Assembly: GCF_005221385.1 (NCBI RefSeq)
Contig: NZ_CP039905.1
Coordinates: forward strand, 124,001 to 188,000
From: Agrobacterium tumefaciens
Lineage (GTDB): Bacteria > Pseudomonadota > Alphaproteobacteria > Rhizobiales > Rhizobiaceae
Reading direction: 5' to 3'
DNA: 64,000 nucleotides
This document shows positions 11,871-21,337 of the stretch, piece after piece. Every line of letters begins with the position of its first letter. The stretch's first letter is position 1. The notes below the pieces were generated by a model that did no database searches, had not been told where the DNA came from, and worked only from the letters and a program-made list of their open reading frames with translations. The position numbers and the translations under genes were made by a program.

Positions 11871-12683
11871 TTAGATATCGTTTGTGCTGGTCGTAGTGGT
11901 CAAGTTCCTGCGTTTCTCCTTCGTCGTTTTGGGCTCATGGGCCGAGCTGTTTTTGAAGCGGAAGCTGTCGTTTCCGGTTTCCAAGATGTGGCAGTGGTGG
12001 GTAAGCCGGTCGAGCAATGCCGTGGTCATCTTTGCATCGCCGAACACGCTGGCCCATTCGCTGAAGCTGAGGTTCGTCGTGATGATGACGCTCGTGTGCT
12101 CGTAGAGTTTGCTCAGCAGATGGAATAGCAGCGCACCGCCTGAAGCACTGAATGGCAGGTAGCCGAGTTCGTCCAGGATCACGAGATCGGAGTGTGCCAG
12201 GCGGTTGGCGATCTGTCCTGGACGACCTTGGGACTTCTCCTGCTCGAGAGCATTGACCAATTCCACGGTCGAGAAGAACCGAACCCGCTTGTGATGATGC
12301 TCGATGGCCTGGACACCGATGGCCGTGGCGATATGCGTCTTGCCCGTGCCGGGACCGCCGACCAGGACGATGTTGTTGGCGTCGTTGAGGAAGTCGCAGC
12401 CATGGAGTTGCTGCACGAGCGCCTCGTTGATCTCGCTGCTGGCGAAGTCGAAGCCGTTCAGGTCACGGTAGGCCGGAAAGCGTGCCGTCTTGAGTTGATA
12501 TGCGGTCGATCGGACCTCTCGTTCAGCCGTTTCCGCCTTGAGAAGCTGGGACAGGATTGGAATGGCAGCCTCGAACGCCGGCGATCCTTGCTCGGTCAGA
12601 TCACCGACGGCGTGGGCCATGCCATGTATCTTCAGTTGACGCAGCATGATAACGATCGCGCCGCTTGCTGGGTTATGACGCAT
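11871..12683 (-). CDS. istB: IS21 helper ATPase IstB
   Basis: An AAA+ ATPase that assists the IstA transposase in target capture. The Walker A motif ([13 protein letters not shown]) and Walker B ([12 protein letters not shown]) are intact, and the 270-residue length is slightly above the family norm. The start at 12683 has GGAGG upstream and overlaps the end of the istA fragment by 11 bases, the usual istA-istB coupling. Its partner istA is broken, so the element should not move by itself, although IstB could still serve related copies. Confidence 0.93.
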   Translation of the reverse strand: MRHNPASGAIVIMLRQLKIHGMAHAVGDLTEQGSPAFEAAIPILSQLLKAETAEREVRSTAYQLKTARFPAYRDLNGFDFASSEINEALVQQLHGCDFLNDANNIVLVGGPGTGKTHIATAIGVQAIEHHHKRVRFFSTVELVNALEQEKSQGRPGQIANRLAHSDLVILDELGYLPFSASGGALLFHLLSKLYEHTSVIITTNLSFSEWASVFGDAKMTTALLDRLTHHCHILETGNDSFRFKNSSAHEPKTTKEKRRNLTTTTSTNDI

Positions 12684-13242
12684 TGCGGACCTCCGTCTTT
12701 CTCAAGGTATCGTATCGTTCGACATTGGCCTTGGGCTCATTGGTGAGCGTCAGGGCCTGTGGTGCGTCGAGGGTTGGCGGCGTGAAGGATTTGCCATCGA
12801 CAAGTCGATGCAGCAGGTTCAGCACATGCGTCTTGGTCGGAACGCCGGACTTCAGTGCCATATCGACCGCCGATAGCACGGCCTGTTCATCGTGCTGAAG
12901 GACGAGCGCCAGGATATCGACCATCTCGCGATCACCACCTGGCTTCTTCAGGAGATATTGCTGCAAGGTCCCGAATGCTTCGGGGAGTTCGGCGAACGGT
13001 GCGCCATTGCGCAGAGCGCCTGGCTTGCGCTGCACCACCGCCAGATAGTGCCGCCAGTCGTAAATGGTCTGTCCCGGTCGGTCATGGGAGCGATCGATGA
13101 CGCGACGATGCTCGCAGACGATCTGACCTTCTGCGGCGACGACGACCCGATCAGGGTAGACGCGCAAGCTCACCGGTCGGTTGGCGAAGGATGCCGGCAC
13201 GCTGTAGCGATTGCGCTCCAGATGGACGAGGCAGGTAGGTGT
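12673..13242 (-). pseudogene. istA: IS21 transposase IstA, C-terminal fragment
   Basis: About 190 C-terminal residues of IstA remain (NRYSVPASFANRPVSLRVYPDRV, then YDWRHYLAVVQRKPGALRNG). The integrase catalytic core and HTH are missing. The reading frame runs upstream into the terminal repeat of the inserted ISL3 copy, which creates a chimeric start in the ISL3 end. Truncation is by that insertion plus loss of the upstream half. Confidence 0.85.
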
Positions 13243-14897
13243 GGCTCTGACGCAGTTTTGGTGGTGATGGATTTTATCCCGCGCCGATGACGCGGGCTTG
13301 GAGGAGATCAATTTTTCCGCGGCCGTACATCTGGCGTTTCACAAGTTTGAGCTTGGTGATCTGCCCCTCCGTCTGGCCGTTGGACCATGGTGAAGAGATC
13401 GCTGCGCTGACGGCTGCTCGGTCTCTAACGACACCGTTGGCGAAGGAGGCGACCAAGCCCGATCGAGCGCGTTCCAACCACGGATCGAGATCAGCGAGAG
13501 ATTTCTTGCGGATCATGGCCTGGAAGGCGGCGATGACTTCCCGCGCCTCAACCAGCAGCGGCACGCCACCCTCAATCGCCGCAACCGTCACGGTCTCAGA
13601 TTTGGAAAGGTCGTCGCGGCCGATGGTCATGAGACGTGCAATGGTCCTGGCCGAAGGCGCTCGGCTCAACGCGCCCGCATCGACCTTCTCTGCTTTTCGA
13701 CGGCGTGTGGCCCACTCGGTGACAACTCGAAGACAGCCGCGGAACCCTTGGCTCTTGAGTTGCCGCCATAGCTCCGTTCCATTCCGGTGTCCGGCCATCC
13801 ATTGAGCGTCAAGCCAGGGCAGGTAGAGTTCAAGCGAGTTCTCACGGACGCGGAAGACATCCGAACGTTGACCACGCAGTACGCGTCGGACAAGGCCGCG
13901 ACTGTATCCGGTCCGGCGCACGATCTCCTTGATTGTTGCTCCGGACTTGGCCATGTCGAGAATTGCGGCGTTGGTGTCTTCCCGTCGAAGATATCCCTCG
14001 TACTGGATCCTCTCGGCGGCCGTCAGCAGTTCGGGGTTGATCGTGGCCGCTCCGATCGCAGTTCGGATCTGGCGCATCGATTTGCGCACCGCATCGAGGA
14101 ATGCCCGGCTGGCGTTCTCCATTAAGTGCCAGCGGTCAGCGACCTGGGTGGCGTGTGGCAACGCCTTGGCTGCAGCCGTCGCGTAACCGCCGCCGCGGTC
14201 GCGAGCGACGATGCTGATCTGAGGTTGGTCCGAGAGCCAGGCCTGGGCCGTCGACGGCTCCCGATCCGGCAGGAGAGCAATGGTTTTGCGCCGTTCCAGA
14301 TCGCAGATGATGGTCCCATAGCGTTGATTTCGTCGCCACGCCCAGTCGTCGATACCGATCACGGTGGGTGGGACAAAGCGCGGACTGCCGCGTCGCCGCA
14401 CGACGCGCAGCAGCGTATCGTTGCTGACCGGCAACATCAGCCTTTTGGCAAAGGTGGCCGCTGGCCTGCCACCCAGTGCAAGTCCGAGATGATGGACGAT
14501 GTGGTCAAGCCTGGCGGTTCGCCGCGCCGAAGGCGCGAGAATGTCTCCGTCGAAGCGCTCGGCGAAGATTCAACGACCGCATAGCACTGCATCGCAGTGG
14601 AACCGGCGCGCTTCAATGACAAGCCGAACGGGCTTTCCCACCAAGGGCAGGTCAGCCAGGCGTCGTTGATATCGACTGTGGATTCGTTCCGACCTTGTTC
14701 CACAGATTGGGCAAAAGCTTGCTTTGCTCGTCGGCCGGACTGCGATCAACATGACGTCGTCATCAATGGCTGTATTGTCGACTATAAAGCCGCGAGGGAC
14801 GAGCGTCGACGATCTGAGCGAATGGCCCATGGTATTGATTCCTTGCGTGAAACCAACATCAGCCAGCACTTGATTTCATCAAAAGTGAGTCAGAGCC
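13243..14897 (-). mobile_element. ISL3-family element, copy 2 (full length)
   Basis: A 1655-bp element bounded by imperfect inverted repeats: GGCTCTGACGCAGTTTTG at 13243 and the inverse of CAAAAGTGAGTCAGAGCC ending at 14897. The 8-bp flanks (GTAGGTGT and CCGTTTCG) differ, so no target duplication remains. It is inverted relative to copy 1. The 21 bp just outside its right end also occur just outside the right end of copy 1. Confidence 0.85.
13274..14869 (-). pseudogene. ISL3 transposase interrupted by one in-frame TGA
   Basis: The reading frame spans 532 codons in one phase from the ATG at 14869. It includes an N-terminal zinc ribbon (FCPICGTRSERIHSRYQRR and FHCDAVLC) and the DDE core through SPWSNGQTEGQITKLKL to the end. 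The only visible defect is TGA at 14572-14570, probably from CGA (Arg), between DAVLCGR and IFAERFDGD. The C-terminal 387 residues could be made from an internal ATG at 14437 but would lack the DNA-binding ribbon. Confidence 0.88.
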
Positions 14898-14918
14898 CCG
14901 TTTCGATGCCGATTGACA

Positions 14919-15250
14919 GCCCACGGTTGAGATTCGTAGATTCAGCACGCAGAAAAGCGTCTTTTGCAGCGTGCGTCCGGATGCGATTGAGCACTTCCAG
15001 TTCGCGTGGCGATCGAGTGTGACGAGTTTCGCGGGCGAGATAGTCCTGGTGACATGATATATGGATCGCAGGCCGGTGCGGGTGCTTAGAGCGGATTGAT
15101 ATTAAAAACGAAGCAATGAGTTAGTTCCATAAGGCATCTTATGCGATATGATATAACGTTACGAAATGCGCGTTATGGGCGGTATCGGTAATTGATCCGC
15201 CACCCGCATTACTCTATGTTTTCATCGACAAATGAATTCGGAGAAGCGAT
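14919..15250. other. Intergenic stretch without recognisable gene
   Basis: Between the presumed IS21 right end and the next gene I see no convincing coding frame or element. The last 100 bases are AT-richer than their surroundings and could hold the promoter of the membrane protein gene. Confidence 0.5.
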
Positions 15251-15649
15251 ATGACCGAAGCGACCAAGGACCTCCCGCGCGCCCCACGGTTCTGGTGGGA
15301 GAAGACCCTCTTCGCGTTGGTCATCCTTCTGCCTTCGACGATCTATCTTTTCGCGACCGCGTTCAATTCCTTCATAACCCCGTTCGGCACGTCGCTGGTT
15401 GTCGCGGGCACCTTGATCGTCCTCCTCCTGCTTTCGATTTTTCGGGATATCGGGCCGACCTTCGTCGAAAGGGCCGAGGCGAGGTTCCAGAACCGTTACG
15501 CGGCGGACATCTATTCGATCCCGGTGACCTTCGACGCGAAGCCGACACTCGTGCCGGGCTTCTCCCGGCTGACAGCAATACGCGCTGACAATAGCCAGGC
15601 AATCGGCGCCTGGGCGTTAAGGTTCAACCACGGACCCCAGGTCGCATGA
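15251..15649 (+). CDS. Small two-span membrane protein, unknown
   Basis: A 132-residue protein with two adjacent membrane segments (LFALVILLPSTIYLFATAF and TSLVVAGTLIVLLLLSIF) and a soluble C-terminal tail. A GGAGAAG ribosome-binding site precedes the ATG at 15251. I do not recognise the family. It sits alone between the IS remnants and the HigBA pair. The C-terminal end may be altered by the nearby rearrangements; coding is judged from the membrane pattern and ribosome-binding site. Confidence 0.5.
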   Translation: MTEATKDLPRAPRFWWEKTLFALVILLPSTIYLFATAFNSFITPFGTSLVVAGTLIVLLLLSIFRDIGPTFVERAEARFQNRYAADIYSIPVTFDAKPTLVPGFSRLTAIRADNSQAIGAWALRFNHGPQVA

Positions 15650-15856
15650 GGCCTCGTGATGGGCGACGAGCCGCCGCCCACGTTGACGATCCGGCAGACC
15701 CGAGTTCCTCAAGTTTCTGATCGACGAGTGACTTCACAGGGCGCTCGTGGCCGTGGCGCAGAACCGTCACCGCGAGCGTTTTCGCGTGGACTGGATGGGG
15801 TTGATCGGCAAGACCGACTGAGATTTTATGCGGCGCAATTTTGGATTCGAATGCTG

Positions 15857-15898
15857 GTTTCCAAATTGGGAATTTTGAGCTTGTTTCCAGATTGGGAA
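15857..15898 (+). promoter_or_regulatory. Tandem palindromic operators upstream of higBA
   Basis: Two near-identical 16-mers, GTTTCCAAATTGGGAA (15857-15872) and GTTTCCAGATTGGGAA (15883-15898), are spaced 26 bp start to start. Each contains a TTCC...GGGAA dyad. Position just upstream of higB fits binding by the HigA antitoxin. Confidence 0.7.
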
Positions 15899-15918
15899 CG
15901 CGATATACAGGAGCCTAC

Positions 15919-16230
15919 GTGAACGTTATCGCCAAGTCCGCGTTGGTCAAATTCTGGAGCGACCTGCCGAAAGGAGCGCCAAGAGAGACGGCTGAAGCGG
16001 CGATGACGGAATGGTATGCAACCGCATCAAAGGCAAGCTGGAGCAATTTCAGTGAGCTGAAGAAAACCTTCAACTCGGCCGACATCGTCGCGGGCAACAA
16101 AGTGATTTTCGATGTGGGTGGCAACAAATATAGAATTGTAGGTTTGGTCGCATTTCGGACGAAACGGATTTTCGTTCTGTTTGTCGGTACGCATGCTCAG
16201 TATGACGCGATTGACGTCGCAAAACTCTGA
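15919..16230 (+). CDS. higB: HigB-type toxin (ribosome-dependent mRNA interferase)
   Basis: A RelE-superfamily toxin of the HigB group. The strand-rich core (SWSNFSELKKTF, SADIVAGNKVIFDVGGNKYRIVG, RIFVLFVGTHAQYDAIDV) is typical. The start is the GTG at 15919, preceded by CAGGAG; this gives a family-length protein of 103 residues, while the ATG at 15841 would place the operators inside the gene. It is followed after 15 bases by its antitoxin gene. The toxin-first order is characteristic of HigBA. Confidence 0.9.
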   Translation: MNVIAKSALVKFWSDLPKGAPRETAEAAMTEWYATASKASWSNFSELKKTFNSADIVAGNKVIFDVGGNKYRIVGLVAFRTKRIFVLFVGTHAQYDAIDVAKL

Positions 16231-16245
16231 TGTGAGGAGGTCGAT

Positions 16246-16626
16246 ATGTTGAATTTGAAAGCTTTCAGAACCCTTCAGAGCGAAGACGAGTACAACGCCG
16301 CACTGAAGGAAGTTCGGCCGTATTTCGAGAACGAACCTGAAGAAGGCACTGAAGAAGCGGCTCATTTTGACGCGCTCGTTCTTCTGATCGAACAGTATGA
16401 AGGCAAAAAATATCCAATCCCGGCTGCGAGCCCGGTCGAGGTGGTCAAGTCGGTGATGGCCGCTAACAACTACACTCGTGCGGATCTGGTAGCCGTTATC
16501 GGCTCTAAAGCGCGGGCTGCCGATCTTTTGAATGGCAAGCGGGAAATCAATCTCGAACAGATCCGAAAGCTCAGCAAGGAATGGAATATTCCAGCTGGGT
16601 CACTGATTGGTGACGTCGCTGCCTAG
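16246..16626 (+). CDS. higA: HigA-type antitoxin with HTH domain
   Basis: A 126-residue antitoxin. The N-terminal helical part (YNAALKEVRPYFEN) should neutralise HigB. The C-terminal XRE-type HTH (TRADLVAVIGSKARAADLLNGKREI) should bind the tandem dyads upstream of higB and autoregulate the operon. TGAGGAGG precedes the ATG at an ideal distance. The pair may stabilise this replicon or island. Confidence 0.9.
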   Translation: MLNLKAFRTLQSEDEYNAALKEVRPYFENEPEEGTEEAAHFDALVLLIEQYEGKKYPIPAASPVEVVKSVMAANNYTRADLVAVIGSKARAADLLNGKREINLEQIRKLSKEWNIPAGSLIGDVAA

Positions 16627-16706
16627 TAGGTAAGACCTACAAGACTCCTCGGCTTCCGCTGCAACTGCGCTCGATTCGATCCGCAATGGTCGGTTCGAGG
16701 TGGCAA

Positions 16707-16992
16707 CTAATGAAAATTCCGGCTCTTGACCTTTAGTCGATCGATCAAAAGGTCGGGTACATAGATGTCGCGCGCGGGCGCCGCCGCTTTTGGCCGCTCG
16801 CGCGGGTCCGGTGCGCCATTGCCACGCGCGAATTCGTCGCCCCGGCCATGCGGCAAGGGAAATTGTTCGTCCCGCTCGCCCAGCCGGCCGAGATCGTCCG
16901 ACAGGTCGAATAGCCGCTGCGCGACAAGGTGAACGACGTCCCCTTCCCGCTGGATTCTTCCGTTGATCGCCATCATCGAAGCGGAGGGCGTT
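16707..16992 (-). pseudogene. dnaE2: C-terminal fragment of error-prone DNA polymerase DnaE2
   Basis: About 90 residues match the end of DnaE2/ImuC: NGRIQREGDVVHLVAQRLFD, FPLPHGRGDEF, and the terminal DIYVPDLLIDRLKVKSRNF. The rest of the gene is absent because an IS6-family element starts at 16993. Its presence implies that an imuA-imuB-dnaE2 cassette once lay here. Confidence 0.85.
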
Positions 16993-17789
16993 GTCACGTA
17001 AACCTCCTGTGAGTGAGTGGTGGGTAGAGACGGTGGGATGAAGAAACCGGCCATCAGCTACAAGCGTCACCGTTTCCCGCAACAGATCATCGCCCATGCG
17101 GTCTGGCTGTACTTTCGGTTCCCGCTGAGCCTGCGCCTGGCCGAGGAGTTGCTGCTGGAGCGTGGCATCGTCGTCTCGTATGAAACGATCCGGCGATGGG
17201 GTCTGAAATTCGGACCGGCCTACGCAAAGCAGCTTCGTCGCCGGCGGTCTTCGCTTCAGGATGTCTGGCATCTGGATGAGGTGGTGATTTCCATCGCGGG
17301 CAGGAAGCACCGGCTTTGGCGTGCCGTTGATCAAGATGGCTACGTTCTCGATGAGATTGTTCAGAGCCGACGCGACACCAAGGCCGCGAAGCGATTGCTC
17401 ATCAGGTTACTGAAGAAAACAGGCATGCCGCCAAGGCGGATCGTCACCGACAAGCTCCGCTCATATGGCGCAGCCAGGCGTGACATTATGCCAACGGTTG
17501 AACACCGGTCCCATAAAGGTCTCAACAACCGAGCGGAAAACTCTCACCTGCCGCTTCGAAAACGAGAGCGGACGATGCAGGGTTTCCGATCAGCCGGAGG
17601 CTTGCAGCGTTTCATCTCGATTTTCTCGGCGCTGCGAAATCTCTTTGTCACCCCACGTCATAACCGCTCCGCTCTCGCCACCCACATCCATCGCATCCGC
17701 GCAATTGCGCATTGGAAAGCTGTGACGGGCGCGGTTGCCTGATTTCCGAGAGCCGTCGGCAGAGCGCAATCACCGCTCGATAACGTGAC
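16993..17789 (+). mobile_element. IS6-family element
   Basis: A 797-bp element with inverted ends that both begin GTCACGT (16 of 24 terminal positions match). The 8-bp flanks differ (AGGGCGTT and ATCGCCTC). The flanking genes also differ (dnaE2 remnant on one side, PAS kinase remnant on the other), as expected after an IS6-mediated adjacent deletion or cointegrate. Confidence 0.75.
17038..17742 (+). CDS. IS6-family transposase
   Basis: A 234-residue IS26-like DDE transposase. The N-terminal signature (YKRHRFPQQIIAHAVWLYFR), the first Asp (VWHLDEVVISI), the second (RIVTDKLRSYG) and the catalytic Glu (NNRAENSHLPLRKRER) are all present, so it appears functional. The ATG at 17038 is preceded by GGTGGG; a GTG at 17017 is possible. 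Confidence 0.93.
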   Translation: MKKPAISYKRHRFPQQIIAHAVWLYFRFPLSLRLAEELLLERGIVVSYETIRRWGLKFGPAYAKQLRRRRSSLQDVWHLDEVVISIAGRKHRLWRAVDQDGYVLDEIVQSRRDTKAAKRLLIRLLKKTGMPPRRIVTDKLRSYGAARRDIMPTVEHRSHKGLNNRAENSHLPLRKRERTMQGFRSAGGLQRFISIFSALRNLFVTPRHNRSALATHIHRIRAIAHWKAVTGAVA

Positions 17790-17994
17790 ATCGCCTCTCT
17801 GCCTCCTCATCCCGCTTGTTGTCGGGGACAATCAAGTAGATAGAGCGTCCAACAGCTTCCACCTCGGAATAGCCGAACATTCGCTCGGCGGCCTTATTCC
17901 AACTGACGATCGTGCCGGAGAGATCCTTGCTGGTGATCGCGTCGAACGACGACTCGACAATGGCCCCAAGGCGTTCTTCGGTATGTTTTTCCAT
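17790..17994 (-). pseudogene. N-terminal PAS fragment of a sensor kinase
   Basis: The first 68 or so residues of a PAS-domain protein (IVESSFDAITSKDLSGTIVS, WNKAAERMFGYSEVEAVGRS), ending where the IS6 element begins. Such PAS units start many rhizobial sensor kinases; the kinase part is missing. Confidence 0.75.
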
Positions 17995-18230
17995 GTCCGA
18001 TGAGTTTCACTGTTGAGGCTGCTGCCGGGACATTTAGGTGCCGGTCTCAGAGATCAAGTCATCGGCGAAGACAATTTTTTATCGCATTGAGGCAAGTCGG
18101 CGTGCCACAAGCGCAAAGCGCCTTCATCGACAAGACAATTCAACTCCTGATTCCTGGCGCCCCGCTTATGGGACAGGCATAAGGCTTGGGAGCCTGTACC
18201 CCGGCCATAAACGGCCGCGGGCTCATTGCA

Positions 18231-18266
18231 ACAAAAAGCCGGAATGCTGCGTGGCAGCTTCCGGCT
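18231..18266 (-). terminator. Rho-independent terminator of the DUF1236 gene
   Basis: Inverted arms AGCCGGAA (18237) and TTCCGGCT (18266) with a run of T on the minus strand, 28 bases beyond the stop at 18294. Confidence 0.7.
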
Positions 18267-18293
18267 CGTTTGAAACGGTTGATTGGCCCGGGA

Positions 18294-18427
18294 CTATCGG
18301 ACGATCTGCACCACGGTATGGGTGCGAGGGTCAATGATCACACGCTGGTCATTAACCACCGCGTATGCGTAATGCTCGTTGCTCGGAACAGGCGTCAACA
18401 CGACCGTGTAATCTTCTGAAGGGCGAT
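18294..18427 (-). pseudogene. C-terminal fragment of a DUF1236-type protein
   Basis: Forty-odd C-terminal residues (HYAYAVVNDQRVIIDPRTHT, then VVQIVR) match the DUF1236 pattern seen in small exported rhizobial proteins. The upstream part is replaced by the IS481 element starting at 18428. A terminator still follows. Confidence 0.65.
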
Positions 18428-19382
18428 GAGACATCCTTGTTTGGATTATAGGCGTTCGCGGAGGATTTCGTAAGGTGCCTTTCCATTGAAAGCGCCATGC
18501 GGCCTTGCAAGGTTGTAGAACCTCTCCCATTCGCTGAGCTTTTGAACGAGGTCGGTGTCGTCTGTATATGACAAAAGCTGGTAGAACTCTTGATCATCAG
18601 TGCGGTGTGACCGTTCGACTTTTCCATTTAGTTGGGGCGACGCTGGCTTGATATAGGCGTGCCGGATGCCCTGGTCTTCGACGTGCCAGTGGAATTTGGC
18701 CTGGAACTCGTGCCCATTATCGGTGCGCACTTCGCGAATGCGGAACGGGAATTTGGCGATTACGGTGTCGATGAAGTCTATGGCGTTGGCCTGGGTGTGG
18801 CGATCATAGACCTTCAAGGCCCGGATGCGGGTGGCATCGTCGATTGCCGTGTATTGGAAGCGCTTGACGACCTTGCCGTCAACGCCTTCAAATTTCAGGA
18901 ATTTTACGTCGACCTGTATCTGATGCCCCGGCACGCGCTGCTCGTATCTCTGGGTATGGATTTTCCTAACACGCGTACCGCCGGGAAGCCGACTAAGCCC
19001 GTTCCGCTTCAGAATTCTATAGATGCAGGCGTCAGAGATGGTGATGGCATGGTACCGGCTCATATACCAGGAAATGCGCATCGGGCCGAGATGATATCTG
19101 GTGCGCAGATGCAAGACTTTCTCGATGATTTCTGCAGGCTTCTGGTTAGCGGGATTTTTTGGTGCGGAGGATCGGTTCTCAAGCCCGGCCTCGCCATAGC
19201 GCTCGAAAGCCGATTTCCATCGATAGAAACTGGCTCTGCCAATACCGAAATAGCGGCAGGTTTGCGATACGTCACCGTGACGCTCGGCATGTTGAAGAAC
19301 GCGCATCTTATGTGAAACTTCCCGTCGGAATGTCATCATCGCGATTATCCTTGTGATCGAAAGTCAAAAACAAGGATGTCTC
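18428..19382 (-). mobile_element. IS481-family element
   Basis: 955 bp bounded by perfect 15-bp inverted repeats: GAGACATCCTTGTTT at 18428 and its complement ending at 19382. No direct target repeat is seen. Confidence 0.85.
18446..19339 (-). CDS. IS481-family transposase
   Basis: A 297-residue protein with an N-terminal HTH (HGDVSQTCRYFGIGRASFYR) and an integrase core whose catalytic residues appear intact: Asp in QVDVKFLKFEG, Asp in VRTDNGHEFQ and Glu in LNGKVERSHRTD. The frame is continuous between the terminal repeats, so the element may be active. Confidence 0.92.
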   Translation of the reverse strand: MMTFRREVSHKMRVLQHAERHGDVSQTCRYFGIGRASFYRWKSAFERYGEAGLENRSSAPKNPANQKPAEIIEKVLHLRTRYHLGPMRISWYMSRYHAITISDACIYRILKRNGLSRLPGGTRVRKIHTQRYEQRVPGHQIQVDVKFLKFEGVDGKVVKRFQYTAIDDATRIRALKVYDRHTQANAIDFIDTVIAKFPFRIREVRTDNGHEFQAKFHWHVEDQGIRHAYIKPASPQLNGKVERSHRTDDQEFYQLLSYTDDTDLVQKLSEWERFYNLARPHGAFNGKAPYEILRERL

Positions 19383-19402
19383 GAAGGTCCCTACTTTTCT
19401 AC

Positions 19403-19524
19403 ACGGCCAGCATGTCTTCGACCATCCGCAGGCTCAGAGGGAAGCGGAACTAGAGCCACACCGCGAGGGCAATGATTTCAGCGGGAAAGCGGTGGCGACG
19501 GTAGAGCGGATCACGGGTGGTCAT
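19403..19524 (-). pseudogene. N-terminal relic of a second IS6-family transposase, with in-frame TAG
   Basis: Reading from the ATG at 19524 gives MTTRDPLYRRHRFPAEIIAL, AVWL, a TAG at 19452-19450, then FRFPLSLRMVEDMLA. The stop replaces the Tyr of the conserved VWLYFRFPLS motif. The fragment ends near the IS481 boundary. It differs from the intact IS6 copy at 17038. Confidence 0.8.
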
Positions 19525-19792
19525 GCCCCTTCATCGCCTATCAAACTCCAAGTTCCGTTAACCTTACGATGCCAGTTCTGTCTCATGGGCGCAGATGTCA
19601 AACATACTATGAACGTTTGGCTGGTGTGCACCGTCATACGGCTCTCCACATATCCCTGTTTATTTATTTTGATTCAAGTAAGCACTGAGCGTGGCATTGG
19701 TCAGTCAACTTTTTGTTACGTTCGTCGTTGTAAAGGCGCGAACGTGAGCGAAGCTGGATTGTTCCGGTAGCTCACTGGCCCTTCACCAAGGC

Positions 19793-19993
19793 CTAGTTGT
19801 AAGTGTATGTCTGCACGAGCCCCAGTGTGTTTTTTGAGAGTAGCCTGAGCCAGATAGCCAGCAGCGGCGGGACATTTGCTTTACCTCGGCTCATTGCCTC
19901 CACGACTGACAGATCGCATTGGAGTACTTCTGCCAAGTCTGGAAGTGACCACTGGAGATTGTACAGGCAACGGCGAAACTCTTCGGGCGCCAT
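19793..19993 (-). CDS. Small HTH-like protein
   Basis: A 66-residue protein whose pattern (EEFRRCLYNLQWSLPDLAEV, LQCDLSVVEAMSRGKANVPP) resembles small Cro/C1-type helix-turn-helix proteins common in alphaproteobacteria. The ribosome-binding site is weak, and the gene lies among IS debris without a partner. Function is unknown. Confidence 0.5.
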   Translation of the reverse strand: MAPEEFRRCLYNLQWSLPDLAEVLQCDLSVVEAMSRGKANVPPLLAIWLRLLSKNTLGLVQTYTYN

Positions 19994-20024
19994 GGTCTTG
20001 CCACTTTACTTCGCTTCAAGCAAA

Positions 20025-20050
20025 GGAACCCACCATTCTCGGCGGGTTCC
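20025..20050 (-). terminator. Possible hairpin terminator
   Basis: GGAACCCACC and GGCGGGTTCC form a 10-bp stem with one mismatch and a 6-base loop. T-rich sequence follows on the minus strand. Confidence 0.4.
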
Positions 20051-20270
20051 CTCACGATGCACTACCATACGTTGGAGCGCGGTCTTCTGGTCCCGCGCAC
20101 GCTCATAGTGTGGCACTGCGGTTAATGATGGGTTAACGGCCAAAAAGAAATCTGCCGGAGCAGGTCTCATGCAAAGACACCATCAGACAAGGCCGCTTGA
20201 ACCACCAGGCCAAAGCGGCGTCACGACACGAAAGTGTTGAATCTGTCCGACTTTTGAGAACGTATGGTGA

Positions 20271-21337
20271 TCACGCTGCGAGGATGGATGTTTCGCGCCG
20301 TAGCGGCCTGAGATCGAGGCTTTCCGTCGAGGTCCAAATGTAATCGCCACTGAGCCTGATGTGTCGCCACCCGAGCGGGGTGATCTGTTTGACTAGGTCG
20401 GGCGATACCCTCCCGGTTGAGTTGGGCGAAGGCCGGTTGGAGATAGAGAGTGTTCCAGTAGACGATGGCATTGAACAGCAGGTTCAGCCCGGACGCCCGG
20501 TAGAACTGACTCTCGAAGGTCCTGTCTCGCAGTTCTCCGAGCCGGTTGAAGAACAGCGCACGGGCCAAGGTGTTCTGGGATTCGCTCTTGTTGAGGCCGG
20601 CCGTCGCGTTCCTGCGCATTTCGGGGTTCTGCCACCACTGAGGCAGACAGATGGACCGATTGATGCGACCGAGAGCGCGTAGCGCTAACGGCAGTCCGTT
20701 ATGGCGTGGGAATGCGGACAGCTTTGCCAACAGGGTCGAAAGCCGAACCAGCCCGGAACGGATCGGCGCGACCAGCCGCAGGATGTCGTTCCAGTTTGCC
20801 TTGTTCCGCTCGAGGTCGATGGGGTCGCCAACGAGCGATGCAAGGTTTTCGGGAGGTGTGTCGCCCGGAAGAGATAGAGCTTGCGATCCTTGAAACCGCG
20901 CAGCCTGGGCACAATCTGGAAACCAACGAGATGGCAAAGGGCGAAGCTCATATCGCTTACCCCGCCGGTATAGACATAGTGGGTTTCGATGGGGAGATCG
21001 CTTCCATGATAGAGCAGTCCGTCGAGGACATAGATGGCTTCGCTCGCATTGGCATTCATGGCGATGATGTAGAAAACGCCGGACCGGTCAGAGGTGAACC
21101 GTAGAAGTTGGCGCCGGGGTTGGGACCATAGCAGGCGTTGAGGTCGCCGATCGCCTCGGCGTGTCCGCCCGCCGCAAAATACTGGCCATCGGAGGATGAC
21201 GTTGTTCCATCGCCCCACAAGCTTGCCAGAGGCAATTGCCTCTTGGCGTTGACGAGAATGGCGTGCGCGGCCGTGTCCCCTTCCTCGCGAATATGCCAAT
21301 CGTGCGCCCAGGCGAGTTGGCCGCGAACAGTGGTGCT
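20271..21337 (-). pseudogene. Tn3-family transposase, degraded C-terminal half
   Basis: Successive frames give pieces of a Tn3 TnpA: WGDGTTSSSDGQYFAAGGHA, NANASEAIYVLDGLLYHGSD, SFALCHLVGFQIVPRLRGFK, KANWNDILRLVAPIRSG, FNAIVYWNTLYLQPAFAQL and finally ITPLGWRHIRLSGDYIW. At least three frameshifts separate them. The upstream part is cut by the IS3 end at 21338. It is not closely similar to the tnpA at 30922. Confidence 0.85.

Larger units (their letters stand above)
11817..14918. mobile_element. IS21-family element invaded by ISL3 copy 2
   Basis: The left end starts TGTTGATTTCCACTGAGA at 11817 and is followed by a second related repeat, as in IS21 elements. A sequence ending GATGCCGATTGACA at 14918 reads, inverted, TGTCAATCGGCATCGAAA, an imperfect partner of the left end. 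Between them lie istB, the 3' part of istA and the inserted ISL3 element; the 5' part of istA is gone. No target duplication is visible. The assignment of the right end is inference. Confidence 0.65.

Noticed and set aside
14570..14572. TGA as a recoded (selenocysteine or read-through) codon
   Set aside because: No selenocysteine insertion hairpin was noticed, the expected residue is Arg, and other IS in the region have TAG and TAA stops, so simple mutation is more likely.
14437..14703. Separate small gene upstream of the ISL3 transposase
   Set aside because: It is an out-of-phase reading of the N-terminal transposase segment; the correct phase shows a zinc ribbon and a single TGA.
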